The position numbers were made by a program, and so were the translations under genes. A stretch of DNA of 64,000 nt, from the NCBI RefSeq assembly GCF_031451695.1, contig NZ_JARWAM010000001.1, forward strand, positions 186,001 through 250,000, read 5' to 3'. Position 1 is the first letter of the stretch. Every line of letters starts with the position of its first letter. The notes under the pieces are model-generated. The model saw only the letters and a list, made by a program, of their open reading frames with translations. It ran no database searches and was not told the origin of the DNA. Source of the DNA: Franzmannia qiaohouensis. GTDB lineage: Bacteria > Pseudomonadota > Gammaproteobacteria > Pseudomonadales > Halomonadaceae. Shown here one piece after another: positions 51,474 through 59,629 of the stretch.

Positions 51474-51583
51474 GCCGCTGTGGTCATAGGGGAACTATGG
51501 ATTCACCGACGGCGCAGCGGCTATGCTGGGCATCACCGACGGCGTGCGCTGGTGCCGTCTCTTACCTGCGGATCGGAGTCATC

Positions 51584-52870
51584 ATGCTCGACACTGCTAG
51601 CAAACACCTGATCGCCTGGGCCGCCGCGCTGGCGCTGCTGGCGATGCCCCTGCACGCCACGGCGGCCAACAGCACCCCGGGCAACGAGCTGCCGGTCGAG
51701 GACGTCCAGACCTTCGCCGAGATCTTCGAGCGCATCAAGCGCGCCTACGTCGACGAGGTCGACGACAGCACCCTGCTACGCAACGCCATGCGCGGCATGC
51801 TCAGCGAGCTCGACCCGCACTCTGCCTACCTCGACCAGGAGGAATTCCGCAGCCTGCGCGAGTCGACCCAGGGCGAGTTCGGTGGCATCGGCATCGAGGT
51901 CGGCATGGAGGATGGTCAGCTGACGGTGATCACCCCCATCGACGACACCCCGGCGTCGCGCGCCGGCCTGCAGTCCCGCGACCTGATCATGCGCGTCGAG
52001 GGCCAGGCCACCGACCGCATGTCGCTGCAAGAGGCGGTCAACCTGATGCGCGGCGAGCCCGGCACCGAGCTCGAGATCACCATCCAGCGGCGCGGCGAAG
52101 ACAGCCCCCGCGAGTTCAGCCTGACCCGCGAGGTCATCCGCAGCGAGAGCGTGCGCAGTGAGCTGCTCGAGCCCGGCTACGGCTACCTGCGCGTCAGCCA
52201 GTTCCAGAACCGTACCGGCGAGCAGGTGCGCCAGGCGCTGGCGCGCATGGAGGCCGACGCTCCCCTCGACGGCCTGGTGCTCGACCTGCGCAACAACCCC
52301 GGCGGCGTGCTGCAGGCCGCCGTGGCGGTCTCCGATGCCTTCCTCGACAGCGGGCTCATCGTCTACACCGAGGGCCGCCTGGCCGACAGCGAGCTGAGCT
52401 TCTCGGCCAACCGCGACACCGCCGCCCCGGACGTACCGCTGGTCGTACTGATCAACGGTGGCAGCGCCTCGGCGGCGGAGATCGTCGCCGGCGCGCTACA
52501 GGACCAGCGCCGCGGCGTGGTGATGGGCACCGAGAGCTTCGGCAAGGGCTCGGTGCAGCAGGTCATGCCGCTGGGTAACGGCGACGGCCTCAAGCTGACC
52601 ACCGCGCTCTACTACACCCCCAACGGCCGCTCGATCCAGGCCCAGGGCATCGTCCCCGACGTGGAGGTGGTGCGTGGCCGGCTGGAAGTCACCGAGAGCA
52701 GCCGCCAGCTGCGCGAAGCCGACCTCGAGGGCCACCTGCGCTCGCGGGAAGAGACCCGCGAGCGCAGCGCCGCCAGCGAGCGCCTGCGCGACGACTACCA
52801 GCTCACCGAGGCGCTCAACCTGCTCAAGGCCCTCAACGTGGTCAACCGGCGGCCGTCCGCCGCCGGCTGA
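51584..52870 (+). CDS. ctpA: C-terminal processing peptidase (S41, CtpA)
   Basis: A 428-residue periplasmic serine protease. A signal peptide ends near HATA-ANS. The PDZ domain covers about 95-180 (GGIGIEVGMEDGQLTVITP), and the S41 core holds the nucleophile segment GGSASAAEIVAGAL (292-305) and the general-base Lys321 in SFGKGSVQ. It trims or degrades periplasmic proteins such as murein hydrolases. GGAG precedes the ATG at 51584; the much longer open frame upstream is a shadow of envC. Confidence 0.95.
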   Translation: MLDTASKHLIAWAAALALLAMPLHATAANSTPGNELPVEDVQTFAEIFERIKRAYVDEVDDSTLLRNAMRGMLSELDPHSAYLDQEEFRSLRESTQGEFGGIGIEVGMEDGQLTVITPIDDTPASRAGLQSRDLIMRVEGQATDRMSLQEAVNLMRGEPGTELEITIQRRGEDSPREFSLTREVIRSESVRSELLEPGYGYLRVSQFQNRTGEQVRQALARMEADAPLDGLVLDLRNNPGGVLQAAVAVSDAFLDSGLIVYTEGRLADSELSFSANRDTAAPDVPLVVLINGGSASAAEIVAGALQDQRRGVVMGTESFGKGSVQQVMPLGNGDGLKLTTALYYTPNGRSIQAQGIVPDVEVVRGRLEVTESSRQLREADLEGHLRSREETRERSAASERLRDDYQLTEALNLLKALNVVNRRPSAAG

Positions 52871-52896
52871 GCCACCGGCCCTTACCCACCAACGAC

Positions 52897-52930
52897 ATCA
52901 GGGCTTGGCGGTCACCCGCCAAGCCCTGAT
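52897..52930 (+). terminator. Hairpin terminator after ctpA
   Basis: A perfect 15-bp stem ATCAGGGCTTGGCGG / CCGCCAAGCCCTGAT with a 4-nt loop lies 26 bp after the ctpA stop and is followed by CGTTTG. It ends the gpmI-envC-ctpA unit and may also serve the convergent hydrolase gene. Confidence 0.8.
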
Positions 52931-52953
52931 CGTTTGCTAGACGCAAGCAATGA

Positions 52954-53691
52954 TCAGCCAGCGCTCTCCTTGCCATCCAACCACTCGCGAATGATCTGGC
53001 GATGCCGCTCGCGGCCATAGCTGGGGAAGTGGCCGCCGTGGACCACGCTCACCGGCAGCTCAAGAAGGCGGCGCATCGAGCGCTCGTAGTCGGCGGCGTT
53101 GGCGTGGTAGGTGTCCTCGATCAACGGCCCGTCGTAGACAATGTCGCCGGAAAACAGGATGCCGCTGCGCGCCTCCCAGAGTGCGATGCCCCCGGGGGAG
53201 TGCCCCGGGGTATGGATCACCTCGAAGACGCGGTCGCCGAGGTCGATGACGTCGCCTCCCTCCACCAGCCGGGTGGCGGGGGCTGCCTTGACGGTGTAGG
53301 TGGTGGCGGCGAAGGGCTCGGGAGGCACCCGCTCGAAGATATCATCGCTGACGTAGGGATCGGCCAGGGTGGCGCGGCGCCCCGGTTGGGCCAGGATCTC
53401 CGCCTCGTCGCGATGCACCACGCGCTGGTCGAACTCGTGATGGCAGCCGATATGATCGAAGTGGGTATGGCTGGCCACCGCGGTCAGCGACCGCTCGGTG
53501 ACCAGCGGCACCCACTCGCGCAGCGACACCACGCCCATGCCGCTGTCCACCAGCATGTCGCGATCGCGGCCGCGCACATGCCAGATATTGCAGCGGTAGA
53601 AGGCCTGGATGAAGGGCTCTTCGATATGCGTGACGCCATCTGCCAGGGTCCGCGTGGCGTACCACTCCGCGGCGCTAGCACGTGTACTCAT
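52954..53691 (-). CDS. Metallo-beta-lactamase-fold hydrolase in an ABC operon
   Basis: A 245-residue MBL-fold hydrolase with the metal motif HTHFDH at residues 75-80, a further ligand His in IHTPGHSPGGI near 160 and Asp in LFSGDIVYD. Family members act as glyoxalase II, lactonases or sulfatases; the substrate here is unknown. Its start overlaps the ABC ATPase stop by 4 nt, so it is the last gene of the polyamine-type ABC operon. That placement is unusual and suggests the enzyme processes the imported compound. Confidence 0.87.
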   Translation of the reverse strand: MSTRASAAEWYATRTLADGVTHIEEPFIQAFYRCNIWHVRGRDRDMLVDSGMGVVSLREWVPLVTERSLTAVASHTHFDHIGCHHEFDQRVVHRDEAEILAQPGRRATLADPYVSDDIFERVPPEPFAATTYTVKAAPATRLVEGGDVIDLGDRVFEVIHTPGHSPGGIALWEARSGILFSGDIVYDGPLIEDTYHANAADYERSMRRLLELPVSVVHGGHFPSYGRERHRQIIREWLDGKESAG

Positions 53692-54743
53692 GAAATGCTC
53701 TCCTCAGCCGCGAAGACACTCAGCCGCGCCGGGTCCACCGACAGCGTCAGACGCGCCCCGGGCTGCGGCTGCACCTCGGGCGGCAGGTGGGCGATCAGCG
53801 TCGTCTCGGCGTCATCATCGCAGTGTAGGTGACAGCGGAAGTGGGTGCCGAAGAAGGCGCTATCGCCGACCCGCGCACTGCCCAGCGACCAGCCCTCGCT
53901 GCCACTGCGGATCTGCTCGGGGCGCAGGCAGACGGTAAAGGGCCCGTCGCCGACCAGCGCCTGCGGCGGCGCGAGGTGGCCAAACGGCGTTTCCAGTCCC
54001 TGGGACCCTCGCGTGGCCGGGAGGCGGTTGGTCTCACCCATGAAGTTGGCGGCAAACAGGCTGGCGGGTTGCTGATAAACCCGCTCCGGCGGCCCCACGT
54101 CCTCGATACGGCCACGATTCATCACCACGATGCGGTCGGCAATGGCCATCGCCTCCTCCTGGTCGTGGGTAACGTGAATGAAGGTGGTGCCGAACTCGCG
54201 CTGCAGGCTCTTGAGTTCATCCTGCATGGTGCGGCGCAGCTTGAGATCCAGCGCCCCCAGCGGCTCGTCCAGCAGCAGCACATCCGGCTCCACCGCCAGC
54301 GCCCGGGCCAGCGCCACCCGCTGGCGCTGGCCGCCGGACAGCTCATGGGGCCGCTTGCCGGCATCGCCGTGCAAGCCGACCAGCTCGAGCAGCCGCTCGG
54401 CGCGGGCATAGCGCTCGCGCCTGGCCATGCCACGCATGCGTAGCCCGAAGGCGACGTTGTCGCGCAGGGTCATGTGCGGGAACAGCGCATAGTCCTGGAA
54501 CATGGTGGTGGTGGGTCGCTTGGCCGGCGCCACGCCGGTCATGTCGCGCCCGCCGATCTTCACCGCGCCCCGGGTGGGGACGATGAAGCCGCCCAGGATC
54601 GACAGCAGGGTGGTCTTGCCGCAGCCCGACGGGCCGAGCAGCACGATGTACTCCCCCGCGTCGATCTCCAGCGCGATATCGCTCAGGGCACGAAAATCTA
54701 CGAAATCGTGGCACAGCGACTCGATGGTAATGGGAGCAGTCAT
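53688..54743 (-). CDS. Spermidine/putrescine-type ABC transporter ATP-binding protein (PotA-like)
   Basis: A 351-residue ATPase with Walker A GPSGCGKTT (37-45), signature LSGGQRQRV, Walker B DVLLLDEPLGALD and a C-terminal TOBE domain (about 280-345). The family serves spermidine/putrescine, iron or thiosulfate importers. It overlaps the permease gene upstream and the hydrolase gene downstream by 4 nt each. Confidence 0.94.
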   Translation of the reverse strand: MTAPITIESLCHDFVDFRALSDIALEIDAGEYIVLLGPSGCGKTTLLSILGGFIVPTRGAVKIGGRDMTGVAPAKRPTTTMFQDYALFPHMTLRDNVAFGLRMRGMARRERYARAERLLELVGLHGDAGKRPHELSGGQRQRVALARALAVEPDVLLLDEPLGALDLKLRRTMQDELKSLQREFGTTFIHVTHDQEEAMAIADRIVVMNRGRIEDVGPPERVYQQPASLFAANFMGETNRLPATRGSQGLETPFGHLAPPQALVGDGPFTVCLRPEQIRSGSEGWSLGSARVGDSAFFGTHFRCHLHCDDDAETTLIAHLPPEVQPQPGARLTLSVDPARLSVFAAEESIS

Positions 54744-55516
54744 GGGCGACGCCTTCCGAAGATGAACAGTTCAAGTAGCAGCACGATGGCGGCGGAGCCG
54801 AGAAATACCAGGCTGCCGATGGCGTTGGTCTTCGACGAGAGGCCCGAACGCAGCAGGCTCCAGATCTCGACCGGCAGGGTCACCTCGAAGCGCGTGAGCA
54901 GAAAGGCGATGACGAACTCGTCCCAGCTCAGGGTCATGGCCAGGAAGAACGCCGCCAGGATCGCCGGCGCCAGCATCGGCACCGTGACCTGGGTAATCAC
55001 CCGCACCTCGCCGGCGCCGAGATCGCGGGCGGCGCGCTCGATATTCTGCTGCTGGGCGCCCATAGAGGCGTAGATGATGGCAAAGCACAGCGGCAGGTTG
55101 ATCACCACGTGGCCGATGCCCGCCGCCCACAGCGACAGGCCGATGCCGAGCTGATTGAATACGATCAGCAGGCCCAGGCCAACGATCAAGTAGCTGACGG
55201 TCATTGGCGCAATCAGCAGGCCGCGCAGCCAGACTGATCCCGGCAGCACGTGGCGGGCCAGGCCGTAGGCGGCCAGAAAGCCCAGCACGCAGGCGGTCAG
55301 CGACGAGCCCACCGCCACCATCAGCGAATGCCCCAGCGCCGCCATCAGGCGCCGGTCGCCAAGCACCTCGCCGTACCAGCGTAGCGTCGGCCCCTCGAAG
55401 GGCGGCAGCGGCAAGCTGCCGTCCTTGAACGAGAACAGCACCAGCGACGCCACCGGCAGATAGATGAAGGCGAAGGCCAGCAACAGATATCCCCACTGCA
55501 GTCCGCGCATGTTCAT
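54740..55516 (-). CDS. Spermidine/putrescine-type ABC transporter permease (PotC-like)
   Basis: A 258-residue permease with six membrane helices. The EAA loop reads ERAARDLGAGEVRVITQVTVPML, and FSFKDGSLPLPPFEGPTLRWYGEVL is typical of PotC/YdcV proteins. It overlaps both neighbours by 4 nt. Confidence 0.93.
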   Translation of the reverse strand: MNMRGLQWGYLLLAFAFIYLPVASLVLFSFKDGSLPLPPFEGPTLRWYGEVLGDRRLMAALGHSLMVAVGSSLTACVLGFLAAYGLARHVLPGSVWLRGLLIAPMTVSYLIVGLGLLIVFNQLGIGLSLWAAGIGHVVINLPLCFAIIYASMGAQQQNIERAARDLGAGEVRVITQVTVPMLAPAILAAFFLAMTLSWDEFVIAFLLTRFEVTLPVEIWSLLRSGLSSKTNAIGSLVFLGSAAIVLLLELFIFGRRRP

Positions 55517-56361
55517 ACCCTATCCAGTCGTAGCCAGCGCGCCGACGCCAGGTAGGCCAGCGTCACCAGGCCCATCAGCACGATCGACAGCGCCGCGGCC
55601 AGCGGGAAGTCGCCGCGCCGCCCCAGCTGCACCATGATCACCTGGGGCACGGTCAGCTCGTTGTTGCCGCCGAGAATCTGCGGCGTGATGTAGTCGCCGA
55701 TGCACAGCACGAAGGTCAAAAAGGCACCGACCATGATGCCCGGCAGGGTCAGCGGCAGAATCACATGGCGAAACGCCTGCCAGCCGTTGGCGCCGAGATC
55801 GGTGGCCGCACGCCGGTAGTTGGGCGACAGCTGCACCAGGTTGGCGAAGATGGTCAGGGTCAGCAGCATCACGAAGAAGTGCACGAAGCCGGTCACCGTG
55901 GCGAAGCGCGTGCTGGCCATCTCCAGCGGCTCGGCGATCACGCCGAGTGACATCAAGGTCTTGTTGACCACCCCTTCCCGCGACAGCACCAGCAGCCAGG
56001 AGTAGGAGCGCACCACGTAGGAGGTCCAGAACGGCAGGATCGCCAGCAGCAGCACCAGTCGCTGCCAGCGCGGCGGCACCCGGAAGGCGATGATCCAGGC
56101 CAGCGGATAGGCCAGCAGAATCGACACCAGCGTCACCGTCAGGGTGATCTGCAGTGAGACGACGATGGCATTGGCCAGGAACGACTGCCCGAACAGGCGC
56201 CGATAGTTGGCCAGATCGAAGCCCCAGATCAGTTCGCGGCCCTCCAGGGTCGCCAGGCTCATTGCCACCATGATGGCGAAGGGCGCAACGAAGAAGGCCA
56301 GCGTCCAGAGCAGGGCCGGGGAGACGAATCCCCAGCCGCGTAGCGTGGTAGAGAGTGCCAT
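55513..56361 (-). CDS. Spermidine/putrescine-type ABC transporter permease (PotB-like)
   Basis: A 282-residue permease with six helices. The ATDLGANGWQAFRHVILPLTLPGI EAA loop and GDYITPQILGGNNELTV segment are characteristic of PotB. The longest frame starts at 56388, inside the binding-protein gene; the ATG at 56361 directly follows the upstream stop codon and is preferred. Confidence 0.93.
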   Translation of the reverse strand: MALSTTLRGWGFVSPALLWTLAFFVAPFAIMVAMSLATLEGRELIWGFDLANYRRLFGQSFLANAIVVSLQITLTVTLVSILLAYPLAWIIAFRVPPRWQRLVLLLAILPFWTSYVVRSYSWLLVLSREGVVNKTLMSLGVIAEPLEMASTRFATVTGFVHFFVMLLTLTIFANLVQLSPNYRRAATDLGANGWQAFRHVILPLTLPGIMVGAFLTFVLCIGDYITPQILGGNNELTVPQVIMVQLGRRGDFPLAAALSIVLMGLVTLAYLASARWLRLDRV

Positions 56362-56363
56362 GA

Positions 56364-57431
56364 TCAGTGCTGCAGCATCTCGAGCCACAGGTCCTGCATC
56401 TGGCCGTCGAGCTGGGCGTCGGGGGCCGGATACAGCTGGGTGCGCGACAGGTAGTCGTCCTGCTCATCCCAGCGCAGCACCTGTTTCTGTTCGTCGCTGA
56501 GCACCTCAGCGGCGCGCTGGTTGGCCGGCATGCCCCAGAAGCATGACGAGGTGGCCAGCGCCGCCTGGCCTTGCGGGCTGACGATGTACTTGACGAACTC
56601 CACCGCCAGGTCGCGGTTCTGGCTCTCCTCGAGCACGGCGATGGACTGCGACCAGCGCACCGCGCCCTGCTCGGGAATCGTCCAGGTCAGCTCGGGCTGC
56701 TCCTCGGCCAGCACCGCGGTCAGCCATTCGCCACCGCCAACGATGATATCCGCCTCGCCGGTGGCCAGGGCGGTCTGGCTCGCCACCACTTCGCCCACCG
56801 AGCGCGACGCCGCCTTCATCTTGAACAGCTCTTCGCGAATCGCCGGCAGGTCATCGGCGGTAAGCGCCTGGGTATCCAGCCCCAGGCCCGCCGCCACCAG
56901 GCCGATCACCGGCAGGTAGTAATCGTATATCGCAATCCGCGAGCCACTCTCGCCGGACCAAATCGCCAGCAGATCATCGAGATCGGCGGGATCGACCCGG
57001 TCGGCGTTGTAGGAGATGGTGTTGTAGCCGAACTTCTCGGTCACCGCATAGGTGGTGCCATCGACGCTGTTGCTCGAGGCCATCACCACCTCGGGGAAAA
57101 AGTCGTCGGTGGGCAGTTCGTCATCCGGCAGCGCGGCCAGCAAGCCCGCTTCGACGGCCCGCGGCACGTCGATGGTATCGATGACCAGCACGTCCCAGTC
57201 GCCGGGCCGCGACTGCTCGAGCATGGCAAAGGCGGCCCCGGTACCCTCGTACTCGCGCAGATTGACGGTGACCCCGTGGGCCTCCTCGAAGGGCTCGATC
57301 AGCGAAGCATCGATGTGGTCGCACCATACCAGGGCATTGAGGCTGTCCTGGGCCTGGGCGGGCATTGCCGTCAGGCCGAACAGGGCACAGGCGGGCAGTC
57401 CAGCGACCTGCACAAAACGGATCTTGTTCAT
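56364..57431 (-). CDS. Spermidine/putrescine-type ABC transporter substrate-binding protein (PotD-like)
   Basis: A 355-residue periplasmic binding protein with a signal peptide that ends near AQA-QDS. The mature part starts SLNALVWCDHIDASLIEPFEEAHG, the usual opening of PotD/PotF-type proteins (NVYNW-like strand), and has PGDWDVLVIDTIDVPRAV near residue 80. The typical polyamine-binding Trp/Asp set cannot be confirmed by eye, so the cargo is uncertain. It is the first gene of the five-gene operon. Confidence 0.9.
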   Translation of the reverse strand: MNKIRFVQVAGLPACALFGLTAMPAQAQDSLNALVWCDHIDASLIEPFEEAHGVTVNLREYEGTGAAFAMLEQSRPGDWDVLVIDTIDVPRAVEAGLLAALPDDELPTDDFFPEVVMASSNSVDGTTYAVTEKFGYNTISYNADRVDPADLDDLLAIWSGESGSRIAIYDYYLPVIGLVAAGLGLDTQALTADDLPAIREELFKMKAASRSVGEVVASQTALATGEADIIVGGGEWLTAVLAEEQPELTWTIPEQGAVRWSQSIAVLEESQNRDLAVEFVKYIVSPQGQAALATSSCFWGMPANQRAAEVLSDEQKQVLRWDEQDDYLSRTQLYPAPDAQLDGQMQDLWLEMLQH

Positions 57432-57495
57432 CTTGTTATCTCCCGGTGGTGGTAGCGGCCGGCAGCGTCAGGATGGCTACTGGCTCAAAAAAATA

Positions 57496-57509
57496 TTGAA
57501 TAGATTCAA
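57496..57509. promoter_or_regulatory. Candidate TetR operator TTGAAT-AG-ATTCAA
   Basis: A perfect 6-2-6 palindrome in an AT-rich stretch halfway between the ABC operon and the divergent TetR gene, the expected place for a TetR repressor that controls both directions. Partly complementary AT-rich arms (AATATT / AATATT) flank it. Confidence 0.6.
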
Positions 57510-57563
57510 GTTTGACGTCAATAATATTTTTAAACGCTACTCAGCTCACCAGGGAGACGGTGA

Positions 57564-58187
57564 TTGACGGGACTTCGTACACGCCAGAAAGCCGATCGCA
57601 AACGCCGCATCCTCAAGGCGTCCATGCTGCTGTTTCGCCGCAGCGGCTACCGCCACGTGCGCATCGAGGATATCGCCGAGGTCGCCGAGGTATCGGTGGG
57701 GACGGTCTACAACTACTATGCCACCAAGGGCGATATCCTGATCGCCATCGTCGCCATGGAGGTCGAGGAGGTGCTCGCCGCCGGCGAGACGCTGCTGGCC
57801 ACGCCGCCGTCGGGCATGCGCGATGCCCTGCAGGCGCTGATCAACCACTACTACGACCACTCGCTCAACTACCTGAGCAAGGAGATGTGGCGCGCCGCCA
57901 TGGCGCTCTCCATCGAAGCACCGCTGACCCCCAACGGGGTGCTCTACCATCAGCTCGATGAACGCCTGCGCGCCCAGGTGCAGGCGCTGCTCGCCAGCGG
58001 CCAGGCTCAGGGGGAGATCGATCCACGGCTGGATAGCGACGCCCTGGGCGACCTGCTGTTCAACAGCCTCAACATGATGTTCGTGGAGTTCGTCAGCGAC
58101 GATGCCATGACCCTAGAGGCGCTCAAGTCGCGTCTGTCGCGGCAGCTCGACGCCATGACGCGGGTCTGGACCCACGCCACGGCCTAG
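57564..58187 (+). CDS. TetR/AcrR-family transcriptional regulator
   Basis: A 207-residue TetR-family protein. The N-terminal HTH covers about residues 8-55 (RIEDIAEVAEVSVGTVYNYYATKGDILIAIV) and a helical ligand domain follows. Translation probably starts at a TTG (57564), preceded by GGGAG at 7 nt; no better-placed ATG or GTG is in frame. It is divergent from the PotD-like operon and likely represses it. Confidence 0.9.
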   Translation: MTGLRTRQKADRKRRILKASMLLFRRSGYRHVRIEDIAEVAEVSVGTVYNYYATKGDILIAIVAMEVEEVLAAGETLLATPPSGMRDALQALINHYYDHSLNYLSKEMWRAAMALSIEAPLTPNGVLYHQLDERLRAQVQALLASGQAQGEIDPRLDSDALGDLLFNSLNMMFVEFVSDDAMTLEALKSRLSRQLDAMTRVWTHATA

Positions 58188-58215
58188 CTGGCCACTGCGC
58201 TGGCGGCTGCGCGCC

Positions 58216-59430
58216 TCAGCGGCAGGTCGCGGGCAGGCGGCCGCGCTCGCCGATGGCCTGGCGCATCAGCAGTCGCTTGAGCGGAGTCAGCCGGTCGACG
58301 CCGGAGAGGCCAACGTTGCGCGCCAGGGTCAGCGCCGGATGGCGTGCGCCGAACAGCAGCCGGAAGCCGTCCATCAGCGCCAGCATGGCGGCGTTGTCGC
58401 CGCGCCGACGGCGGGCGTAGCGCGCCAGGATGCGCGGATCGCCAAGCGGCGCACCGCGGCGCTGCGCCGCGATGAGTTCCTCGGCCAGCACCGCGGCGTC
58501 CATCAGCCCCAGGTTGACGCCCTGGCCGGCCAGCGGGTGGATGCTGTGCGCGGCATCACCGACCAGTGCCAGGCCAGGCAGCACGTAGTCGCGGGCGTGG
58601 CGCTGCACCAGCGGAATGCCAATGGCGTCATCGACGACCTCGACGTGCCCCAGGCGCCCCTCGAAGGCCTCCTGCAGCGCAGCCGCCAAGGCGGGACGCG
58701 GCAGGCCGGCCAGCCGCTCGGCCTCGACCGGCGACGTCGACCAGACGATCGAGCAGTAGTGTGGCTCGCCGTCGAGCGTCAGCGGTAGAAAGGCCAGCGG
58801 TCCGCTGGCGAGGAATACCTGGCGAGCGACCCCGGCGTGGCGTTGCGCCACGCGCACCGTGGTGACCAGCGCATGCTGGCCGGTCGGCGCCTCGCGGGTC
58901 TCGATGCCGGCCAGCTCGCGCAGCGGCGAGCGCGCGCCGTCGGCGGCGACCACCAGCGGTGCGTCTAGCGTCTCGCCATCCTCGAGCGTCAGGCGACTGC
59001 CGGCGGCGCCGTGGGCAAGCCCCGCGGCCCGGGCGGCATAGCGCTGGGTGACGCTGGGTAGTTCGGCCAGGCGCGCCTCGAGTGCCGCCAGCAGCACCTC
59101 GTTCTCGACGATATGGCCGAGTTCGGGCACGCCGGCCTGATCGGCGCTGAAGTGAATCTCACCGCTGCCTTCGCCGTCCCACACCTGCATGCCGGTATAG
59201 GGCGTGATGCGCACTAACCGCGGCCATACCCCAAGCCCCGCGAGCAGGCGCTGCGACACCGGGGTCAAGGCACTGACCCGCGGCGAGGGCGTGGAGCCCG
59301 GCGCATAGGGCTGGGGCAGCGGTGCGGGCCGCCCGTCGACGACCGTCACCGCCATTCCGGCCTGGCCCAGCAGCACCGCCAAGCTGGCGCCCACCATTCC
59401 GCCACCGACGATGATCACTTGCGCCTGCAT
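58216..59430 (-). CDS. ubiI: FAD-dependent ubiquinone biosynthesis hydroxylase (UbiI/VisC family)
   Basis: A 404-residue class A flavoprotein monooxygenase. The FAD motif VIIVGGGMVGASLA lies at residues 5-18, the DG motif near 170 (VAADGARSPLREL) and the GD motif near 290 (LVGDAAHSIHPLAGQGVN). It belongs with UbiI/UbiF/UbiH; its position after pepP-ubiH fits UbiI (C5 hydroxylase), although the order here is interrupted. GAGGAG precedes the ATG at 59430. Confidence 0.9.
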   Translation of the reverse strand: MQAQVIIVGGGMVGASLAVLLGQAGMAVTVVDGRPAPLPQPYAPGSTPSPRVSALTPVSQRLLAGLGVWPRLVRITPYTGMQVWDGEGSGEIHFSADQAGVPELGHIVENEVLLAALEARLAELPSVTQRYAARAAGLAHGAAGSRLTLEDGETLDAPLVVAADGARSPLRELAGIETREAPTGQHALVTTVRVAQRHAGVARQVFLASGPLAFLPLTLDGEPHYCSIVWSTSPVEAERLAGLPRPALAAALQEAFEGRLGHVEVVDDAIGIPLVQRHARDYVLPGLALVGDAAHSIHPLAGQGVNLGLMDAAVLAEELIAAQRRGAPLGDPRILARYARRRRGDNAAMLALMDGFRLLFGARHPALTLARNVGLSGVDRLTPLKRLLMRQAIGERGRLPATCR

Positions 59431-59547
59431 GGGCGTCTCCTCAACCACTGAGCGATGCCGACGAGTATCTCATGGCGGCGCGGCGCACTCGAGTCAGCAT
59501 CGCGCGATACACAAAACCGGTGGAAATGTTTTTCATAGCCGTCTATT

Positions 59548-59559
59548 TTGTGTACACAA
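59548..59559. promoter_or_regulatory. Operator-like palindrome TTGTGTACACAA upstream of the NCS2 permease gene
   Basis: A perfect 12-bp palindrome 70-80 nt upstream of the permease start. It is a GTGTACAC variant of the TGTATACA box and lies with a second GTATAC box at 59595. Confidence 0.6.
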
Positions 59560-59594
59560 CTGCCGGATATAGTGTGTCTACAAGACCTATTATC

Positions 59595-59603
59595 GGTATA
59601 CAA
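59595..59603. promoter_or_regulatory. GTATAC operator box upstream of the NCS2 permease gene
   Basis: GGTATACAA lies 27 nt upstream of the permease start, next to a run of A. It matches seven of eight bases of the TGTATACA box and links this distant gene to the purine cluster. Confidence 0.6.
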
Positions 59604-59629
59604 AAAAAGTGCACAGTAGAGGCTAACCC

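Noticed and set aside
51113..51583. Long N-terminal extension of CtpA
   Set aside because: It is an off-frame reading of envC. A signal peptide and GGAG site fix the start at 51584.
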